50,677 nt of DNA from Cyanobacteria bacterium M5B4 (GCA_002861535.1 PHFO01000003.1:1-50677), one strand, 5' to 3'. Shown: positions 10,992 through 22,180, numbered from the stretch's first letter. The notes: generated from the letters alone by a model not told the origin. Made by a program: numbers and translations.

Positions 10992-11924
10992 ATGAATTGG
11001 GCAGAGATTGGAACTTTGGGCTTGGTGGCTGGGGTCGTGTTGTATTTGGCAAGTGCTCGTCCTTACAAGTCAAAGGAGTCGGTGGCAAATTCCTACGATC
11101 AATGGACCTTGGACGGCATTTTGGAATTTTATTGGGGAGAGCATATTCACTTGGGGCACTATGGCAATCCCCCCCGCCGCAAGGATTTTATCCAAGCCAA
11201 GATTGACTTTGTCCATGAGATGGTACGCTGGGGCAATTTACCGCCAGCGGGCAAACTTCTGGATGTAGGTTGTGGTATTGGTGGCAGTAGTCGTATTTTG
11301 GCTAAGGATTACGGCTACGATGTAACGGGAATTACGATTAGTCCTAAACAGGTGGAGCGGGCAAGGGAGCTTACTCCTGCCGATGTTAAGGCGCAGTTTA
11401 TGGTGGATGATGCCATGAATTTGTCTTTCCCTGATGCCAGTTTTGATATTGTTTGGTCGATCGAGGCGGGCCCCCACATGCCTGACAAGCAGGTGTTTGC
11501 CAAGGAGCTGCTACGGGTGCTAAAACCTGGGGGCGTGTTGGTGGTAGCAGATTGGAATCAGAGGGACGATCGGAAGGTGCCCCTAAATTGGTGGGAAAAG
11601 ATCGTGATGCGGCAGTTGCTAGACCAATGGTCTCACCCCAAGTTTTCTAGTATTGAGGGTTTTGCGGAAGATTTACAGGCTACCGGTTTAGTTGACGGGG
11701 AAGTTGTCACGGCGGATTGGACGATCGAGACTCTGCCAGCCTGGCTAGATTCGATTTGGCAGGGGGTTGTGCGCCCGGAGGGTATAGCTAAATTTGGACT
11801 GACTGGCTTCATTAAGTCTTTGCGGGAGGTGCCCACCTTCCTATTGATGCGTCTTGCCTTTGGCTCTGGTCTTTGTCGTTTTGGCATGTTTCGCGCGGTG
11901 CGGGCTGACAAGACTCTTGCATAG
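10992..11924 (+). CDS. 2-methyl-6-phytyl/solanesyl-1,4-benzoquinol methyltransferase
   Basis: Methylates the benzoquinol ring in plastoquinone and tocopherol synthesis. The protein closely follows the Synechocystis Sll0418 type as I remember it. It has an N-terminal hydrophobic anchor (LGLVAGVVLYLASA), then SVANSYDQWTLDGILEFYWG, SAM motif I LLDVGCGIGGSSRILA at about residues 89-104, and AGPHMPDKQVFAKELLRVLK. The C-terminal half (WLDSIWQG, FIKSLREVPTFLLMRLAFG) is specific to this group rather than to gamma-tocopherol methyltransferase. 310 residues is normal. It would act at the membrane on lipid quinols, alongside the solanesyl diphosphate synthase encoded at 21181. Confidence 0.92.
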   Translation: MNWAEIGTLGLVAGVVLYLASARPYKSKESVANSYDQWTLDGILEFYWGEHIHLGHYGNPPRRKDFIQAKIDFVHEMVRWGNLPPAGKLLDVGCGIGGSSRILAKDYGYDVTGITISPKQVERARELTPADVKAQFMVDDAMNLSFPDASFDIVWSIEAGPHMPDKQVFAKELLRVLKPGGVLVVADWNQRDDRKVPLNWWEKIVMRQLLDQWSHPKFSSIEGFAEDLQATGLVDGEVVTADWTIETLPAWLDSIWQGVVRPEGIAKFGLTGFIKSLREVPTFLLMRLAFGSGLCRFGMFRAVRADKTLA

Positions 11925-11927
11925 TAG

Positions 11928-13309
11928 ATGAAGAATATCTTCCGGCTTACTGCTGTTTACAGCCTGGTGTTGTTGATTTGTAGTAGTGTCAGGCATATTT
12001 TATTTCAGTCTGCAGCGTGGGATTTGGCTATTTTCGATCAGGCAGTCTATTTGATTTCTCTGGGACAGGCTCCTCTCTCCTCTTTTACGGGGTTTCATAT
12101 GCTGGGGGATCACGGTGCTTTAATCCTTTATCCCTTGGCATTACTCTACAAAATCTTTCCCTCTGTGTACTGGTTGTTGGCGGTGCAGGCATTGTCTTTG
12201 GGAGCGGGGGGAACAATGGTCTGGTTGTTAGCCAAACAAAGAGGTTTAACCGATCGTTCTGCTCTTTTGGCAATGGCGATTTATTGCTTATATCCTTTGG
12301 TTTTTAATATTAATCTGTTTGATTTTCATCCTGAAGTGATCGCAGTGCCGGCGTTTTTGGGGGCAATCTGGGCGGTGCGCAACGATCGCTTAGGTCTGTT
12401 TGTAGGGGCGATCGGTGTGGTGTTGTCCTGTAAGGCGGTGTTGGCGCTGACGGTAGGAGGGATGGGGCTGTGGCTATGGGCAGAGCGCCGGACTAAGTAT
12501 GCTGCGATCGCTTTGGGTTTAGGGACTTTATGGTTTATTGTGGCGACGCAGTGGCTGATGCCAGCTTTTGCCGGTGAGCAAGCCCTCACTCGGTTTATTG
12601 GGCGTTATAGTGATTTGGGTAGTTCCTACGGGGAAATTGTGCAAAACTTTTTTCTTCGTCCCCAATTGGTGTTGTCCCGCCTGTTTTCGATCGGTACTTT
12701 GGAGTATATGGCGTTGTTATGGAGTCCGATCGTTTATGTGTTTTGGTTAAATTTAGGGGTGAAAGCCTGGACTCCCCTGCTTGCTACTTTGCCGGCTTTG
12801 ATGATGAATTTATTAGCGAATGATAGTACCCAACGGGATTTAATTCACCAGTATTCTTTGCCAATTTTGCCCTTTTTGCTGCTTATAGTAATTGAGGCTT
12901 TGCCGTCAATTCCCCGCGGCTTGATTACCTGCCGATCGGTTTTTGTGTGGGCATTGTTGGGGTTTATTTTGCTATCGCGCTTACATTTTTTGCGGGTCAT
13001 TATTGGCAAACGATCGATACCTGGCACTCTACTAAACTGGCGCTGGAGAGGATCAAAGATAAAGGTGCGGTTTTAACTACAGCGGAGATTGCGCCCCATT
13101 TAAGTCAACGTCCTACCGTAAATCTCGCTATTAGCCATCCCTATCCCCAAAATTTAGACGACTATCGCTATATTTTACTCAATAAAACCCATCCAGGCTG
13201 GCTGAGTAGCGGGGATTTAGTCGATCAACTATTGGCGGAGATTGCCCAAATTCCTGCTCTGCGCCTAGTCTTTTATCAAAATGGTATTTACCTGTTTTCC
13301 TATGAATAA
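11928..13309 (+). CDS. DUF2079 multi-spanning membrane protein (one-base frameshift)
   Basis: A polytopic membrane protein with about ten hydrophobic segments and the DUF2079 start region SAAWDLAIFDQAVYLIS, FHMLGDHGALILYPLALLY. The family resembles GT-C type glycosyltransferase membrane cores but has no proven reaction. The frame from ATG 11928 drifts into non-conserved sequence after about 12930. The next frame carries the soluble C-terminal domain (TIDTWHSTKLALERIK to FYQNGIYLFSYE). Adding one base between about 12930 and 13010 gives 460 residues. It starts three bases after the previous gene, and its stop overlaps the start of the MetF-like gene. Confidence 0.82.
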
Positions 13310-14225
13310 TTCCTTTCAAGCTGCCATCGATCGGGGAGATTTTTTAATTACTGCTGAAGTATCGCCCCCCAAGGGAACGGATGTAACTACTATGCTCAGC
13401 CATGCCCAATCTCTGCGGGGTAGGGTTCATGCTATCAATATCACCGATTCTAGTCGGGCAGTTTTGGGTATGAGTCCCCTGGCTGCCGCCTATCTGTTGC
13501 AGTCTCAGACGGGAGTTGAGGCAATTTATCAGTTGGCTTGCCGCGATCGCAATCGCATCGCTCTCCAGGGGGATTTGCTCGGTGCCCATGCCCTGGGGCT
13601 GCGGTCAGTATTAGCCCTTACAGGAGACCCAGTCAAAGCTGGAGACCATCCCCAAGCCCGATCGGTGTTTGACTACGAAGCAGTGCGCCTGTTGCAGCTA
13701 ATTAGGAAACTGAATCAGGGCAAGGATGCCAACGATCGGGACTTGCCCCAGGGAGGTACCTGTTTATTGGCGGGGGCTGCCGTTGATCCCCAATCCCCCA
13801 GTTGGTCAGGGCTGAAGGCAAGGTTTCAGCGCAAGTTAGACTCAGGGGCGCAATTTTTCCAGAGCCAGTTGATTACAGACTTCGATCGGTTTGCTAAATT
13901 TATGGATGAGATTGCCTCCCTGGGCAACAAACCAGTTTTGGCGGGCATATTCCTGCTCAAATCGGCAAAGAATGCCGTTTTTATCAATAAATATGTGCCC
14001 GGGGTCAACATCCCCGATCGGATTATCGATCGGCTGGCAAGTGCTCCAGACCCCCTCGACATGGGCATCACGATCGCAGCGGAGCAAATCCGCCAAGCCC
14101 AATCCCTCTGTCAGGGGGTGCATATCATGGCGATCAAAGCTGAACACCTCATCCCCCAGATTCTCGATCGCTCCGGCATCCTAGATTGTAAAGGTAAAGT
14201 TATCAACGATCATTCCTGGGACTAA
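13302..14225 (+). CDS. metF: Methylenetetrahydrofolate reductase (MetF family)
   Basis: Reduces 5,10-methylene-THF to 5-methyl-THF for methionine synthesis, in the FAD-dependent barrel of the MTHFR family. Visible signatures are FLITAEVSPPKGTDV near the N-terminus, HAINITDSSRAVLGMSPLAA, and LALTGDPVKAGDHP. I place the start at ATG 13302 (MNNSFQAAIDRG, 307 residues); codons from 13281 belong to the end of the DUF2079 gene. The length matches the short single-domain bacterial type. Its 3' end overlaps the convergent TldE gene by 45 bases. Confidence 0.85.
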   Translation: MNNSFQAAIDRGDFLITAEVSPPKGTDVTTMLSHAQSLRGRVHAINITDSSRAVLGMSPLAAAYLLQSQTGVEAIYQLACRDRNRIALQGDLLGAHALGLRSVLALTGDPVKAGDHPQARSVFDYEAVRLLQLIRKLNQGKDANDRDLPQGGTCLLAGAAVDPQSPSWSGLKARFQRKLDSGAQFFQSQLITDFDRFAKFMDEIASLGNKPVLAGIFLLKSAKNAVFINKYVPGVNIPDRIIDRLASAPDPLDMGITIAAEQIRQAQSLCQGVHIMAIKAEHLIPQILDRSGILDCKGKVINDHSWD

Positions 14226-15518
14226 CCTGCCCCCGATGGAGCGGTGTTCATAGGTGCTGGTTTCCGGAATAAACTCCCGATCGGTGGTGAGGGCGCAGAG
14301 ATGCTCCCCCCAGAAATTGTAAAGACTGTCATCAAAACGCATGGGGGCAATAGGGGCAACGGGCTTGCCCTCTTCCACCCAAAAACAAGCAAAACGGGTC
14401 ATGCCGGTAATTCGACCCGTAGGACGATCGCTCCAGTTGAGGTAGTGTAAGTCCGACAGATAAATACCCCGATCGAGGGCGGAGAGGACCTGATCCGGTG
14501 GTAAATCTCCTGGGCTAATTTCCGGCGCGCGGAGGCTTTCGTAGCGGTTGCCGCCGTTGGCTGTGGCGGCATATTCTGCTGCCGAGCGGCGATTGACGAT
14601 GGTATTAACTAATTTTCCCTCCACCAGTACAGGGAGGTTGAGGGGAGCCAGTTCCCCCCCTTCATTAAAACGCGGCACCACCCCCGATCGATAATTTTCC
14701 CCCAAGGTCAGGCGGGAGGAAAGGTATTTGTGCCCTTGCCAGAGGTTGACCAGGGCACTGGTACGTTGGTGCAGCTTGGCAGCACTAAACTCCCCCTCGA
14801 TCGTTGCCAACAAACTAGCTACGGCACTGGGAGCAAAATAGACGCGGTAAGACCCCCGTGGGATCGTTTTGGCAGTTTGAGTCAGAATCTCTAAGCCAGC
14901 ACGATCCCGAGCGATTTTTTGTTGATAGGTAGACTGGTGCCAAGTGCGGTCACTGTAAATTCCCTTGACCGCCTGCTCCCCCTGGTAGAGGGAATAATCG
15001 ATCAAAAAAGTTTCCGTGGCAAACCAGTGCTTTTGTCCTTTGGAGTTGGCAGTAGCTCTGATCACCATTCCCCCAGCATAGAAACCCACAAAATCTAAAC
15101 CCTGAATTGGGCTTAAAATCTGCTCTGCTACTCGATCGGAGGGCAACAATTCGCCCCTATAGACAGCATAACTAGACTCTCCATCCAGGGGCATCACCGC
15201 GTAGGGGTTGGGGGGAACCTGGTTCACTTCCTGTTGCAGTTGCTGCAGATAATCGATCGCTAGGGGCAGGTCAATCTCCCGCTCTCCCGTAAAAGGCAAA
15301 GAAAGGGCTAGTTCCCGTTGGTCTCGCAGTAAAGTTAATTTGAGATTGCCATCTTTGACTAAGCCGTTTTGACGCACTCGCCCCCGATTAAATCGAACAA
15401 AATGACTGTCCTCTGCAATTAACCCGATCGTTAAATGTTCCTGATCCTGCAATTGTTGCAAGAGAGCATCTACAACTGCGTTAAAACTATCTTCTATTTG
15501 TTGCTGATATATTGTCAT
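14181..15518 (-). CDS. TldE/PmbA-type metalloprotease-family protein
   Basis: 445 residues, modulator-of-gyrase (TldD/TldE) family. Features are the N-terminal domain with FVRFNRGRVRQNGLVKDG, the central barrel, and the conserved C-terminal stretch (ITGMTRFACFWVEEGKPVAPIAPMRF in part). The HExxxH zinc motif of TldD subunits is absent, which fits the non-catalytic TldE partner. The TldD partner is not in the window. The gene ends inside the convergent metF. Confidence 0.82.
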   Translation of the reverse strand: MTIYQQQIEDSFNAVVDALLQQLQDQEHLTIGLIAEDSHFVRFNRGRVRQNGLVKDGNLKLTLLRDQRELALSLPFTGEREIDLPLAIDYLQQLQQEVNQVPPNPYAVMPLDGESSYAVYRGELLPSDRVAEQILSPIQGLDFVGFYAGGMVIRATANSKGQKHWFATETFLIDYSLYQGEQAVKGIYSDRTWHQSTYQQKIARDRAGLEILTQTAKTIPRGSYRVYFAPSAVASLLATIEGEFSAAKLHQRTSALVNLWQGHKYLSSRLTLGENYRSGVVPRFNEGGELAPLNLPVLVEGKLVNTIVNRRSAAEYAATANGGNRYESLRAPEISPGDLPPDQVLSALDRGIYLSDLHYLNWSDRPTGRITGMTRFACFWVEEGKPVAPIAPMRFDDSLYNFWGEHLCALTTDREFIPETSTYEHRSIGGRLVPGMIVDNFTFTI

Positions 15519-15701
15519 GAGTGAGCTTATTTTTAACTAAGTAGGAATGATATGCGCCTGAGCTTGGCGATTATTTTATCAGTAACGTCAGTTCGGGATA
15601 AGCAAAGACTAACAACCTAAGTGCGATACTTCTGGAAATGTTAAAACCTTTGTCCAACCCTCTCCCGTTCCCTGAGTAGTTTGCCGGGGTATATCGAACT
15701 T

Positions 15702-15778
15702 GAGCGTTGCTTTTTCTGAAAACTTCTCTCAAAAAGGGAGAGGATGAGGGCAATTTTTTGTACTGCGTCTTAGTCCTT
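15702..15778 (+). repeat. Interspersed MITE-like repeat, copy 2 (diverged)
   Basis: GAGCGTTGCTTTTTCTGAAAAC, then the palindromic core CTCTCAAAAAGGGAGAG and GATGAGGGCAATTTTTTG, ending in GCGTCTTAGTCCTTT. Both ends are recognisable but decayed versions of ACTTACGTTGC and GCGTAAGTCCT. It sits in the 324-base gap (15519-15842) between the divergent TldE and GyrA-type genes. That gap otherwise holds no gene I can support; a pyrimidine-rich stretch at 15650-15670 may be a second eroded copy of the core. Confidence 0.6.
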
Positions 15779-15842
15779 TAGACAAAATTCTTGGTTATCG
15801 CATCTACTTGTGTTTTGATAGGAATGGGTGCGGGAGTGGTAA

Positions 15843-18263
15843 ATGACCAGGCAATTAGATTTACTAAACGGGGACTCAGAAGAGGGTGCTGTAATTCCGA
15901 CGGCGTTACACCTAGAAATGCAACAGTCCTACCTAGAGTACGCCATGAGTGTCATTGTGGGACGGGCATTGCCGGATGTGCGGGACGGCTTAAAACCAGT
16001 ACACCGCCGCATTTTGTTTGCTATGCACGAGTTGGGCTTGCTCCCCGATCGTCCCTACCGCAAATGTGCCAGGGTGGTGGGGGATGTACTGGGTAAATAT
16101 CACCCCCACGGGGATCAGTCCGTCTACGATGCTCTGGTGCGCCTCGTCCAAGATTTTTCTACCCGCTATCCGCTACTGTCGGGGCATGGCAATTTTGGCT
16201 CCGTGGATAACGACCCCCCCGCCGCTATGCGCTATACGGAGTGCCGCCTCGCTGGTATCGGTCATAACGCCCTCTTACGGGAAATTGACGAAAATATCGT
16301 CGATTTTACCGATAATTTTGACGGTTCCCAACGGGAGCCTACGGTTTTGCCCGCCCAACTACCGATGGTGCTGTTAAATGGGGCGACGGGGATCGCTGTG
16401 GGCATGGCGACCAATATCCCGCCCCACAATTTGAACGAGGTGGTGGATGCCCTGATCGCCCTGATCGACCATCCCGATCTGAGCGATGAAAAACTATTTA
16501 CCCTGATCCCAGCGCCGGACTTTCCCACGGGGGGCATTATTGTGGATGATGGCAGTGTGCAGGAGCTTTACCGATCGGGGCGGGGGAGCATTACCCTGCG
16601 GGGGGTAGCCAGCCTCGAAGAAATTGCCCTAAGTAAAACGCGCAAACGCCCGGCGATCGTGGTGACGGAGTTGCCCTTCCAGGTCAACAAAGCTGCTTGG
16701 ATCGAGAAGGTGGCAGAATTAGTCAACCAGGGCAGGTTAGAAGGCATTGCCGACCTGCGGGATGAAAGTGACCGATCGGGGATGCGGGTAGTGCTAGAAC
16801 TAAAAAAAGATGTAGTGCCGGATCATTTAATCGAACAACTGCACCGTTTAACTGCCTTGCAGATAAATTTTGGTGCGATTTTATTAGTCCTAGTTAACCG
16901 CCGTCCCTGCCAACTCAGCTTAAGACAATTGTTGCAGGAATTTCTTAATTTTAGAGAAAGTACTCTCATCCGCCGCTATAGCTATGAATTAAGCCAGTGT
17001 CAAAATAAATTACATATTGTGGAAGGTCTAGTGCTTGCCCTGGCTTCAATCGATGCCATAATTACGACAATTAGAAATGCTGATCAAACTTCCGTGGCAC
17101 GGGCGCAACTACAGGGACAATTTAATCTCAGCCAAGCCCAAGCTGATGCTATTCTGGCGATGCCCCTGCGTCGTTTGACTGGCTTAGAACAACAGAATTT
17201 GCACCAAGAACGATCGGAGTTAATAACGGAAATCCAGCGCCTAGAAAACCTCCTGCAAAACCGATCGGAACTGCTCAAAGCCCTGAAAAAAGACCTGCGC
17301 CAGCTCAAAAAACAATACGGCGATGACCGGCGTACCCGCATTATTGCCAAAACTGACCTGACAACCATTCCCCTCAAGCTGCCAGAACCAGAACCCGATC
17401 GGGAAGTAACATTAGAATTTTCCTACCGCGGCTATGTGCGCCGCTGGGATGCTAGCCCCCGTCCCCTCCCCGATGACCCCGCCCTGACGAGAATTGTGCT
17501 GAGCACCGATCGGGAATTACTACTGTTTAGTGAATCCGGTCTCGCCTTTAGCTTAAGTGTCAAGGATATTCCCCCCATGCCCCGTCAAGCCCGATCGAGG
17601 GGCATTCCCCTCCTCAACCTCCTACCCGACAAGGTCGATCGCATTGTCAGTATTTTTGCCCCCTCCCCCGATCGGGCTATGATTTTGGTCACCACCCAGG
17701 GCAGAATTAAACGCCTTGACCCCGGCGAATTTGCTGAAATTAGCGCCAGGGGCTTAGTTGCCATTAAACTCAAAGACCAGGACAGCCTGCTGTGGGCGGG
17801 CTTAGTAGAAAACAGCGCCGATGTGGTTATTGCCACCCCTAAAGGCAGAATGACCCGTTTACCTGTCGATGACGAGTTTATTCCCCTCCAGACCCGATCG
17901 GCGTTGGGGAATCAGTGCTTCAAACTTAAACAGGGGGAAACTTTGATGGGTTGTACTACCCTCCAAGAGACCGATCGGTTATTGCTAGTGAGTGCCCAGG
18001 GCTACGGCAAATGCCTCAAACGGGAGCAAATTCGCCTGGCAACCAAGGGCGGCTTGGGAGTGCAGGGGATGGGCTTCAAGAGCAGTGACGACTATTTAAC
18101 CATCCTGGCTAACCTGCCCCCCGATCGCTCAGAAGTAACCCTAATCCTCACCCCCAGCGATCGCACCACCACCGTCCCCCTCCCCCCCGTGGGAACCAAG
18201 AGCCAGGGAGAACCCCTCGTCGAACTCAGTGCCGGCGAAAGAGTAATAGCTCTGGTGTCCTAA
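15843..18263 (+). CDS. Type II topoisomerase A subunit, second GyrA/ParC paralogue
   Basis: 806 residues. It breaks and rejoins DNA together with a GyrB-type ATPase. The N-terminal part is nearly canonical ([21 protein letters not shown] and [11 protein letters not shown]), with the catalytic tyrosine at residue 131 in [10 protein letters not shown] long coiled-coil tower follows at about residues 385-500, then a beta-pinwheel C-terminal domain. Where gyrases carry the GyrA box (QRRGGKG) this protein has [12 protein letters not shown], a degenerate version, so it may relax or decatenate rather than wrap and supercoil. Cyanobacteria usually have a second, canonical gyrA elsewhere. I leave the symbol blank because gyrA and parC cannot be separated from sequence alone. 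Confidence 0.88.
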   Translation: MTRQLDLLNGDSEEGAVIPTALHLEMQQSYLEYAMSVIVGRALPDVRDGLKPVHRRILFAMHELGLLPDRPYRKCARVVGDVLGKYHPHGDQSVYDALVRLVQDFSTRYPLLSGHGNFGSVDNDPPAAMRYTECRLAGIGHNALLREIDENIVDFTDNFDGSQREPTVLPAQLPMVLLNGATGIAVGMATNIPPHNLNEVVDALIALIDHPDLSDEKLFTLIPAPDFPTGGIIVDDGSVQELYRSGRGSITLRGVASLEEIALSKTRKRPAIVVTELPFQVNKAAWIEKVAELVNQGRLEGIADLRDESDRSGMRVVLELKKDVVPDHLIEQLHRLTALQINFGAILLVLVNRRPCQLSLRQLLQEFLNFRESTLIRRYSYELSQCQNKLHIVEGLVLALASIDAIITTIRNADQTSVARAQLQGQFNLSQAQADAILAMPLRRLTGLEQQNLHQERSELITEIQRLENLLQNRSELLKALKKDLRQLKKQYGDDRRTRIIAKTDLTTIPLKLPEPEPDREVTLEFSYRGYVRRWDASPRPLPDDPALTRIVLSTDRELLLFSESGLAFSLSVKDIPPMPRQARSRGIPLLNLLPDKVDRIVSIFAPSPDRAMILVTTQGRIKRLDPGEFAEISARGLVAIKLKDQDSLLWAGLVENSADVVIATPKGRMTRLPVDDEFIPLQTRSALGNQCFKLKQGETLMGCTTLQETDRLLLVSAQGYGKCLKREQIRLATKGGLGVQGMGFKSSDDYLTILANLPPDRSEVTLILTPSDRTTTVPLPPVGTKSQGEPLVELSAGERVIALVS

Positions 18264-18329
18264 TCAAGCCCGATCGGTGGCAACTTGCGGTAGTCTATTA
18301 AAATAAAAATCGTCAAAACCCTCCCCAAA

Positions 18330-19659
18330 GTGATCGAATTCCTGGATAGCAGCCAAAAACTCCGCCTTTCCCCCCCGTTCCTATGGTGTCAAGGGGAAAA
18401 GAATTACAGTGCCAGGGGACAAATCCATCTCCCACCGTGCCTTGATGCTCGGTTCCCTAGCGGAAGGAGAAACGATCGTGAGGGGACTGTTATTAGGAGA
18501 AGACCCCCGTAGTACCGCCCACTGTTTCAGTGCCATGGGAGCGGAAATTTCCCCCCTAAATAGCGAATTAGTGAAAATTAAGGGCATAGGGCTGGGCAAC
18601 CTCCAGGAACCTTCCCACGTCCTCGATGCTGGCAACTCCGGTACAACCCTACGCCTAATGCTGGGCATTTTAGCCAGCCACACGGGCAGATTTTTTGCCA
18701 TCACCGGGGATGAATCCCTGCGGGCACGCCCCATGATGCGCGTGGTAGAACCCCTCCGGCGCATGGGAGCCAGTATCTGGGGCAGAGAAAACGGCGCTAA
18801 AGCTCCCCTTGCCGTTCTAGGACAGAAACTGCACCCCATTCATTACCTTTCCCCCGTTGCTTCTGCCCAGGTGAAGTCGGCAATTTTATTAGCAGGTCTG
18901 CTCACTAACGGCGAAACGATCGTGACGGAGCCTGAACAATCCCGCGACCACAGTGAACGCATGTTGCGAGCCTTTGGCGCTAATGTCGCCGTCGATCGGG
19001 ACAGCCACACCGTAGTTTTAACTGGGGGCAACCGCCTCCAGGGGCAAGAGGTGATCGTGCCTGGGGATATTAGCTCGGCAGCTTTTTGGTTGGTAGCAGG
19101 CTCGATCGTGCCCGACTCCGAAATTGTGATCGAAAATGTGGGCATCAATCCCACCCGTACCGGTGTTTTAGAAGTATTAGCCGCCATGGGGGCAGACCTG
19201 ACCCAGGAAAATCCCCGTGAAATTACCGGCGAACCCGTTGCCGACATCCGCGTCCGCAGTGCGGCTCTCAAGGGGTGCGAAATCGGCGGCGCAATCATTC
19301 CCCGTTTAATCGATGAAATCCCCGTTTTAGCAGTGGCAGCTACCTGTGCCTCCGGCAGAACCGTGATTCGCGATGCTGCTGAGTTGCGGGTCAAAGAAAG
19401 TGACCGCATCGCTGCCATGGCAGAGGGACTGCGCGCCTTGGGGGCAGAAGTAATTGAGCACCCAGACGGCATGGAAATCTTCGGCGGTAAGCCCCTCCTG
19501 GGCGCAGACGTGGATAGTTACAACGATCACCGCATCGCCATGAGCCTCGCCATCGCCGGTCTCGTCGCCCAGAAACAACCCACAACGATCGATCGGGCTG
19601 GTTGCGTCACCATTTCCTATCCCTCCTTTATTCCCACCCTACAACTACTCTATGAATGA
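18330..19659 (+). CDS. aroA: 3-phosphoshikimate 1-carboxyvinyltransferase (one-base frameshift near the start)
   Basis: EPSP synthase, the sixth shikimate step. The diagnostic start of the fold, [20 protein letters not shown], begins at 18409, but that GTG is an internal valine codon, since family members have about 25 residues before it. Those residues are present in another frame from GTG 18330 ([18 protein letters not shown]...QGEK). Removing one A from the run at about 18396-18403 joins them as [12 protein letters not shown] and gives 442 residues. Later motifs include [33 protein letters not shown] and [15 protein letters not shown]. The 3' end overlaps the acylphosphatase start by eight bases. 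Confidence 0.94.
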
Positions 19660-19930
19660 CCGGATAGTTTACCAAGTCTGGATCAGCGGCAAAGTCCAGG
19701 GGGTTGGTTATCGCTATGCCACCCAGAGAATGGCACAAAAACTGGGTGTGACGGGCTGGGTACAAAACCTCCCCGATGGCAGAGTAGAAGCCATGTTTGC
19801 CGGTAGCCGTGCCCAAGTAGAAGCAATGATCCAATGGTGCTATCAAGGCAGCCGCGAAGCAGAGGTAGAAAAAGTAGAATTTATCCCCCTCCCCGATCGG
19901 GTGTTTTACAAATTTGAGATTCGGCGATGA
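19652..19930 (+). CDS. acyP: Acylphosphatase
   Basis: 92 residues with the complete acylphosphatase signature: [20 protein letters not shown] (catalytic Arg in GYRYA) and [17 protein letters not shown] (catalytic Asn). It hydrolyses acyl phosphates such as carbamoyl or 1,3-bisphosphoglycerate. It overlaps aroA by 8 bases and lpxB by 4 (ATGA), so the three are translationally coupled. Confidence 0.93.
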   Translation: MNDRIVYQVWISGKVQGVGYRYATQRMAQKLGVTGWVQNLPDGRVEAMFAGSRAQVEAMIQWCYQGSREAEVEKVEFIPLPDRVFYKFEIRR

Positions 19931-21104
19931 CCTACAACATTTTTATTAGCACGGGGGAAGTTTCCGGAGATTTTCAGGGAGCCGCCCTTGCCCAGGCAAT
20001 TTATCGAGAAGCCAAACAACAAAATATCCCCCTTACCATCAGGGCGCTGGGGGGAGAAAAAATGGCAGCAGCAGGAGTAAACCTATTAGGAAATACGGCA
20101 GGAATTGGCTCGATCGGGCTATTAGAAGCACTACCCTTTATTTTGCCCTCCTTTCTCTTACAACAGAAAGTAAAGCAATATCTCCAACAAACTCCCCCCG
20201 ATCTGGCAATTCTAATTGACTATGTTACTCCTAATATCGCCATGGGACAGTTTATTAAACGCCATTTAGGCATCCCCATTGTTTATTACATTGCCCCCCA
20301 GGAATGGGTGTGGGAATTTCAAAATAATAGTCAACTTATTACCAGCTTCACCGATCGGATTTTAGCGATATTTCCCGCCGAAGCCCAGTATTACCAAAAA
20401 AAGGCGCCAAAGTCACCTGGGTGGGACATCCCCTGATCGAACTAATGGCAAAGATACCCGATCGGGATGTCTGCCGCGCCGAGTTGGGTCTTAGCGCCGA
20501 TGCCCTAGTAGTTACCCTCTTACCCGCTTCCCGCAGACAAGAACTAGAATTTTTACTGCCCGTGATGTTAGAAGTGGGCAGGATTTTACAACAACAATTG
20601 CCCCAAATCGAGTTTTTATTACCCCTTTCTCGCCCAGACTACCGCGGCAAAATGGAACAGATTATTAGTAGATACAATATCCCAGTAACCCTAATTGCTA
20701 GCAATCCCCACTACGCCATTAAAGCCGCCGATCTTGCCCTCTCTAAGTCTGGGACAGTTAATTTAGAAACTACTTTGTTGGGAGTACCCCAGGTGGTTTT
20801 ATACCGCGTCAGCGCCCTGACCGCCTGGGTAGCCAGGAAGATTTTAGGTTTCCAAATACCCTTTATGTCCCCCACCAATTTAGTACTGATGGAACCGATC
20901 GTGCCCGAATACTTCCAAGAACAAGTGCAACCAATTGCCATCGCCCAGACCTGCTTAGAATTACTCACAAATCCCCAAAAACGATCGGAGATGCTGACCC
21001 AATATAGCCGAGTCCGCCAAAATTTAGGAGAAGGCAACACCACTAGCAAAGCCGCCCAAATCATCCTAGACCTTCTCATCCATCCCTCCCCCAACTCCAT
21101 CTAG
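19927..21104 (+). CDS. lpxB: Lipid-A-disaccharide synthase (one-base frameshift)
   Basis: Joins UDP-2,3-diacylglucosamine and lipid X in lipid A synthesis at the inner membrane. The N-terminal half (IFISTGEVSGDFQGAALAQAI, YYIAPQEWVWEF) ends at a premature stop near 20436, and the C-terminal half (GHPLIELMAKIPDRD, then LPASRRQELEFLLPVML) is in the next frame. The break is an A run at about 20396-20402 in YYQKK|GAKVTWVGHP. One extra A gives 392 residues, the normal LpxB length. Programmed slippage is unlikely because both halves are needed for one active site. Cyanobacterial lpxB beside unrelated house-keeping genes is usual. Confidence 0.93.
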
Positions 21105-21180
21105 GGGGAGATTTAAGCAAAAACAGCCATGCACCGCATACAAGTTCTTCTACAATTGACATGAAGATATGTAAATTCCT

Positions 21181-22165
21181 ATGGGCACCAGCACTGTATC
21201 GATCGCCGACCTCCTCGCCCCTGTAAAGGACGATCTACAGTTATTGACCCAAAATCTTAAGAACCTAGTGGGAGCAAGCCACCCCATCCTTCACGCCGCC
21301 GCCGAACACCTCTTTGAAGCCAAGGGCAAGGGACTGCGCCCCGCCCTAGTCCTCCTTACTGCTAAGGCAACGATGGGAGACCAGGAAATCACCCCGCGCC
21401 ATCGTCGCCTCGCCGAAATTACCGAAATGATCCACACTGCCAGTCTCGTCCACGATGACGTAATCGATGAAGCTGGCGTCAGAAGGGGTATTCCCACCGT
21501 CAACTCCTTTTTTGGCAACCGCATCGCCGTTTTAGCAGGAGACTTTTTGTTTGCCCAGTCCTCCTGGTACCTCGCTAATTTAGACAACCTCGAAGTAGTG
21601 AAACTCCTCTCTAAAGTGATTAAAGACTTTGCCGAAGGAGAAATCCGCCAGAGCCTCACTGCCTTTGATGTCAACCTTTCCCTCACTGACTACCTAGAAA
21701 AAAGTTTCTATAAGACAGCCTCCCTAATGGCAGGTAGCTGCAAGGCCGCTGCCGTCCTCAGCGATTGTCCCGCCGAGGAGTGTGAACAGTTCTATAACTT
21801 TGGTAAGCACTTTGGCATTGCCTTCCAAGTGATGGACGACATCTTAGACTTCACCAGCTCCACTGAAACCCTGGGTAAGCCCGCCGGCTCCGACCTCAAA
21901 GACGGCAACATTACTGCTCCCGTCCTCTTTGCCCTAGAAGAAAAGCCCCAACTGCACACCCTAATTGCCAGAGAGTTGAAGGAGGAATTAGACCTCACTG
22001 CCGCCCTTGCCCTAATTGAGCAGAGCACCGGCATCGATCGGGCGAAGGACTTGGCTAAGCATCATACTAAGTTAGCCCTCCAGTCCCTAGAATCTTTGCC
22101 CCCCTCCCCCTACAAAAAAGTCCCTGCTGGGTTTGGCGCAATATAACATCGATCGGATTTTTTAA
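21181..22165 (+). CDS. Solanesyl diphosphate synthase (frameshift at the extreme 3' end)
   Basis: All-trans polyprenyl synthase that makes the plastoquinone side chain. It has the two aspartate-rich motifs, VHDDVIDEAGVRRG (FARM) at about residues 90-103 and FQVMDDILDFTSS (SARM) at about 217-229. As read, the frame ends at 22146 with a non-family tail (KKVPAGFGAI). Dropping one A from the run at about 22117-22122 continues as KKSLLGLAQYNIDRIF and stops at 22165, giving 327 residues and matching the usual helical C-terminus. It likely supplies the methyltransferase encoded at 10992 with its prenyl-quinone substrate. Confidence 0.9.
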
Positions 22166-22180
22166 TATTTTCTTTAGATT

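Noticed and set aside
10992-11924. Gamma-tocopherol methyltransferase
   Set aside because: The N-terminal anchor and the conserved C-terminal half follow the MPBQ/MSBQ methyltransferase type rather than the gamma-tocopherol enzyme.
18843-19472. Long open frame of 209 codons on the minus strand inside aroA
   Set aside because: It is the shadow of aroA: low-complexity Ser/Arg/Ala composition, no motif, and a well-conserved gene on the other strand.
20390-20440. Programmed frameshifting in lpxB at an A run
   Set aside because: The run resembles a slippery site, but the same kind of break appears in many unrelated genes here. A shared technical cause is simpler, and neither half alone could be active.
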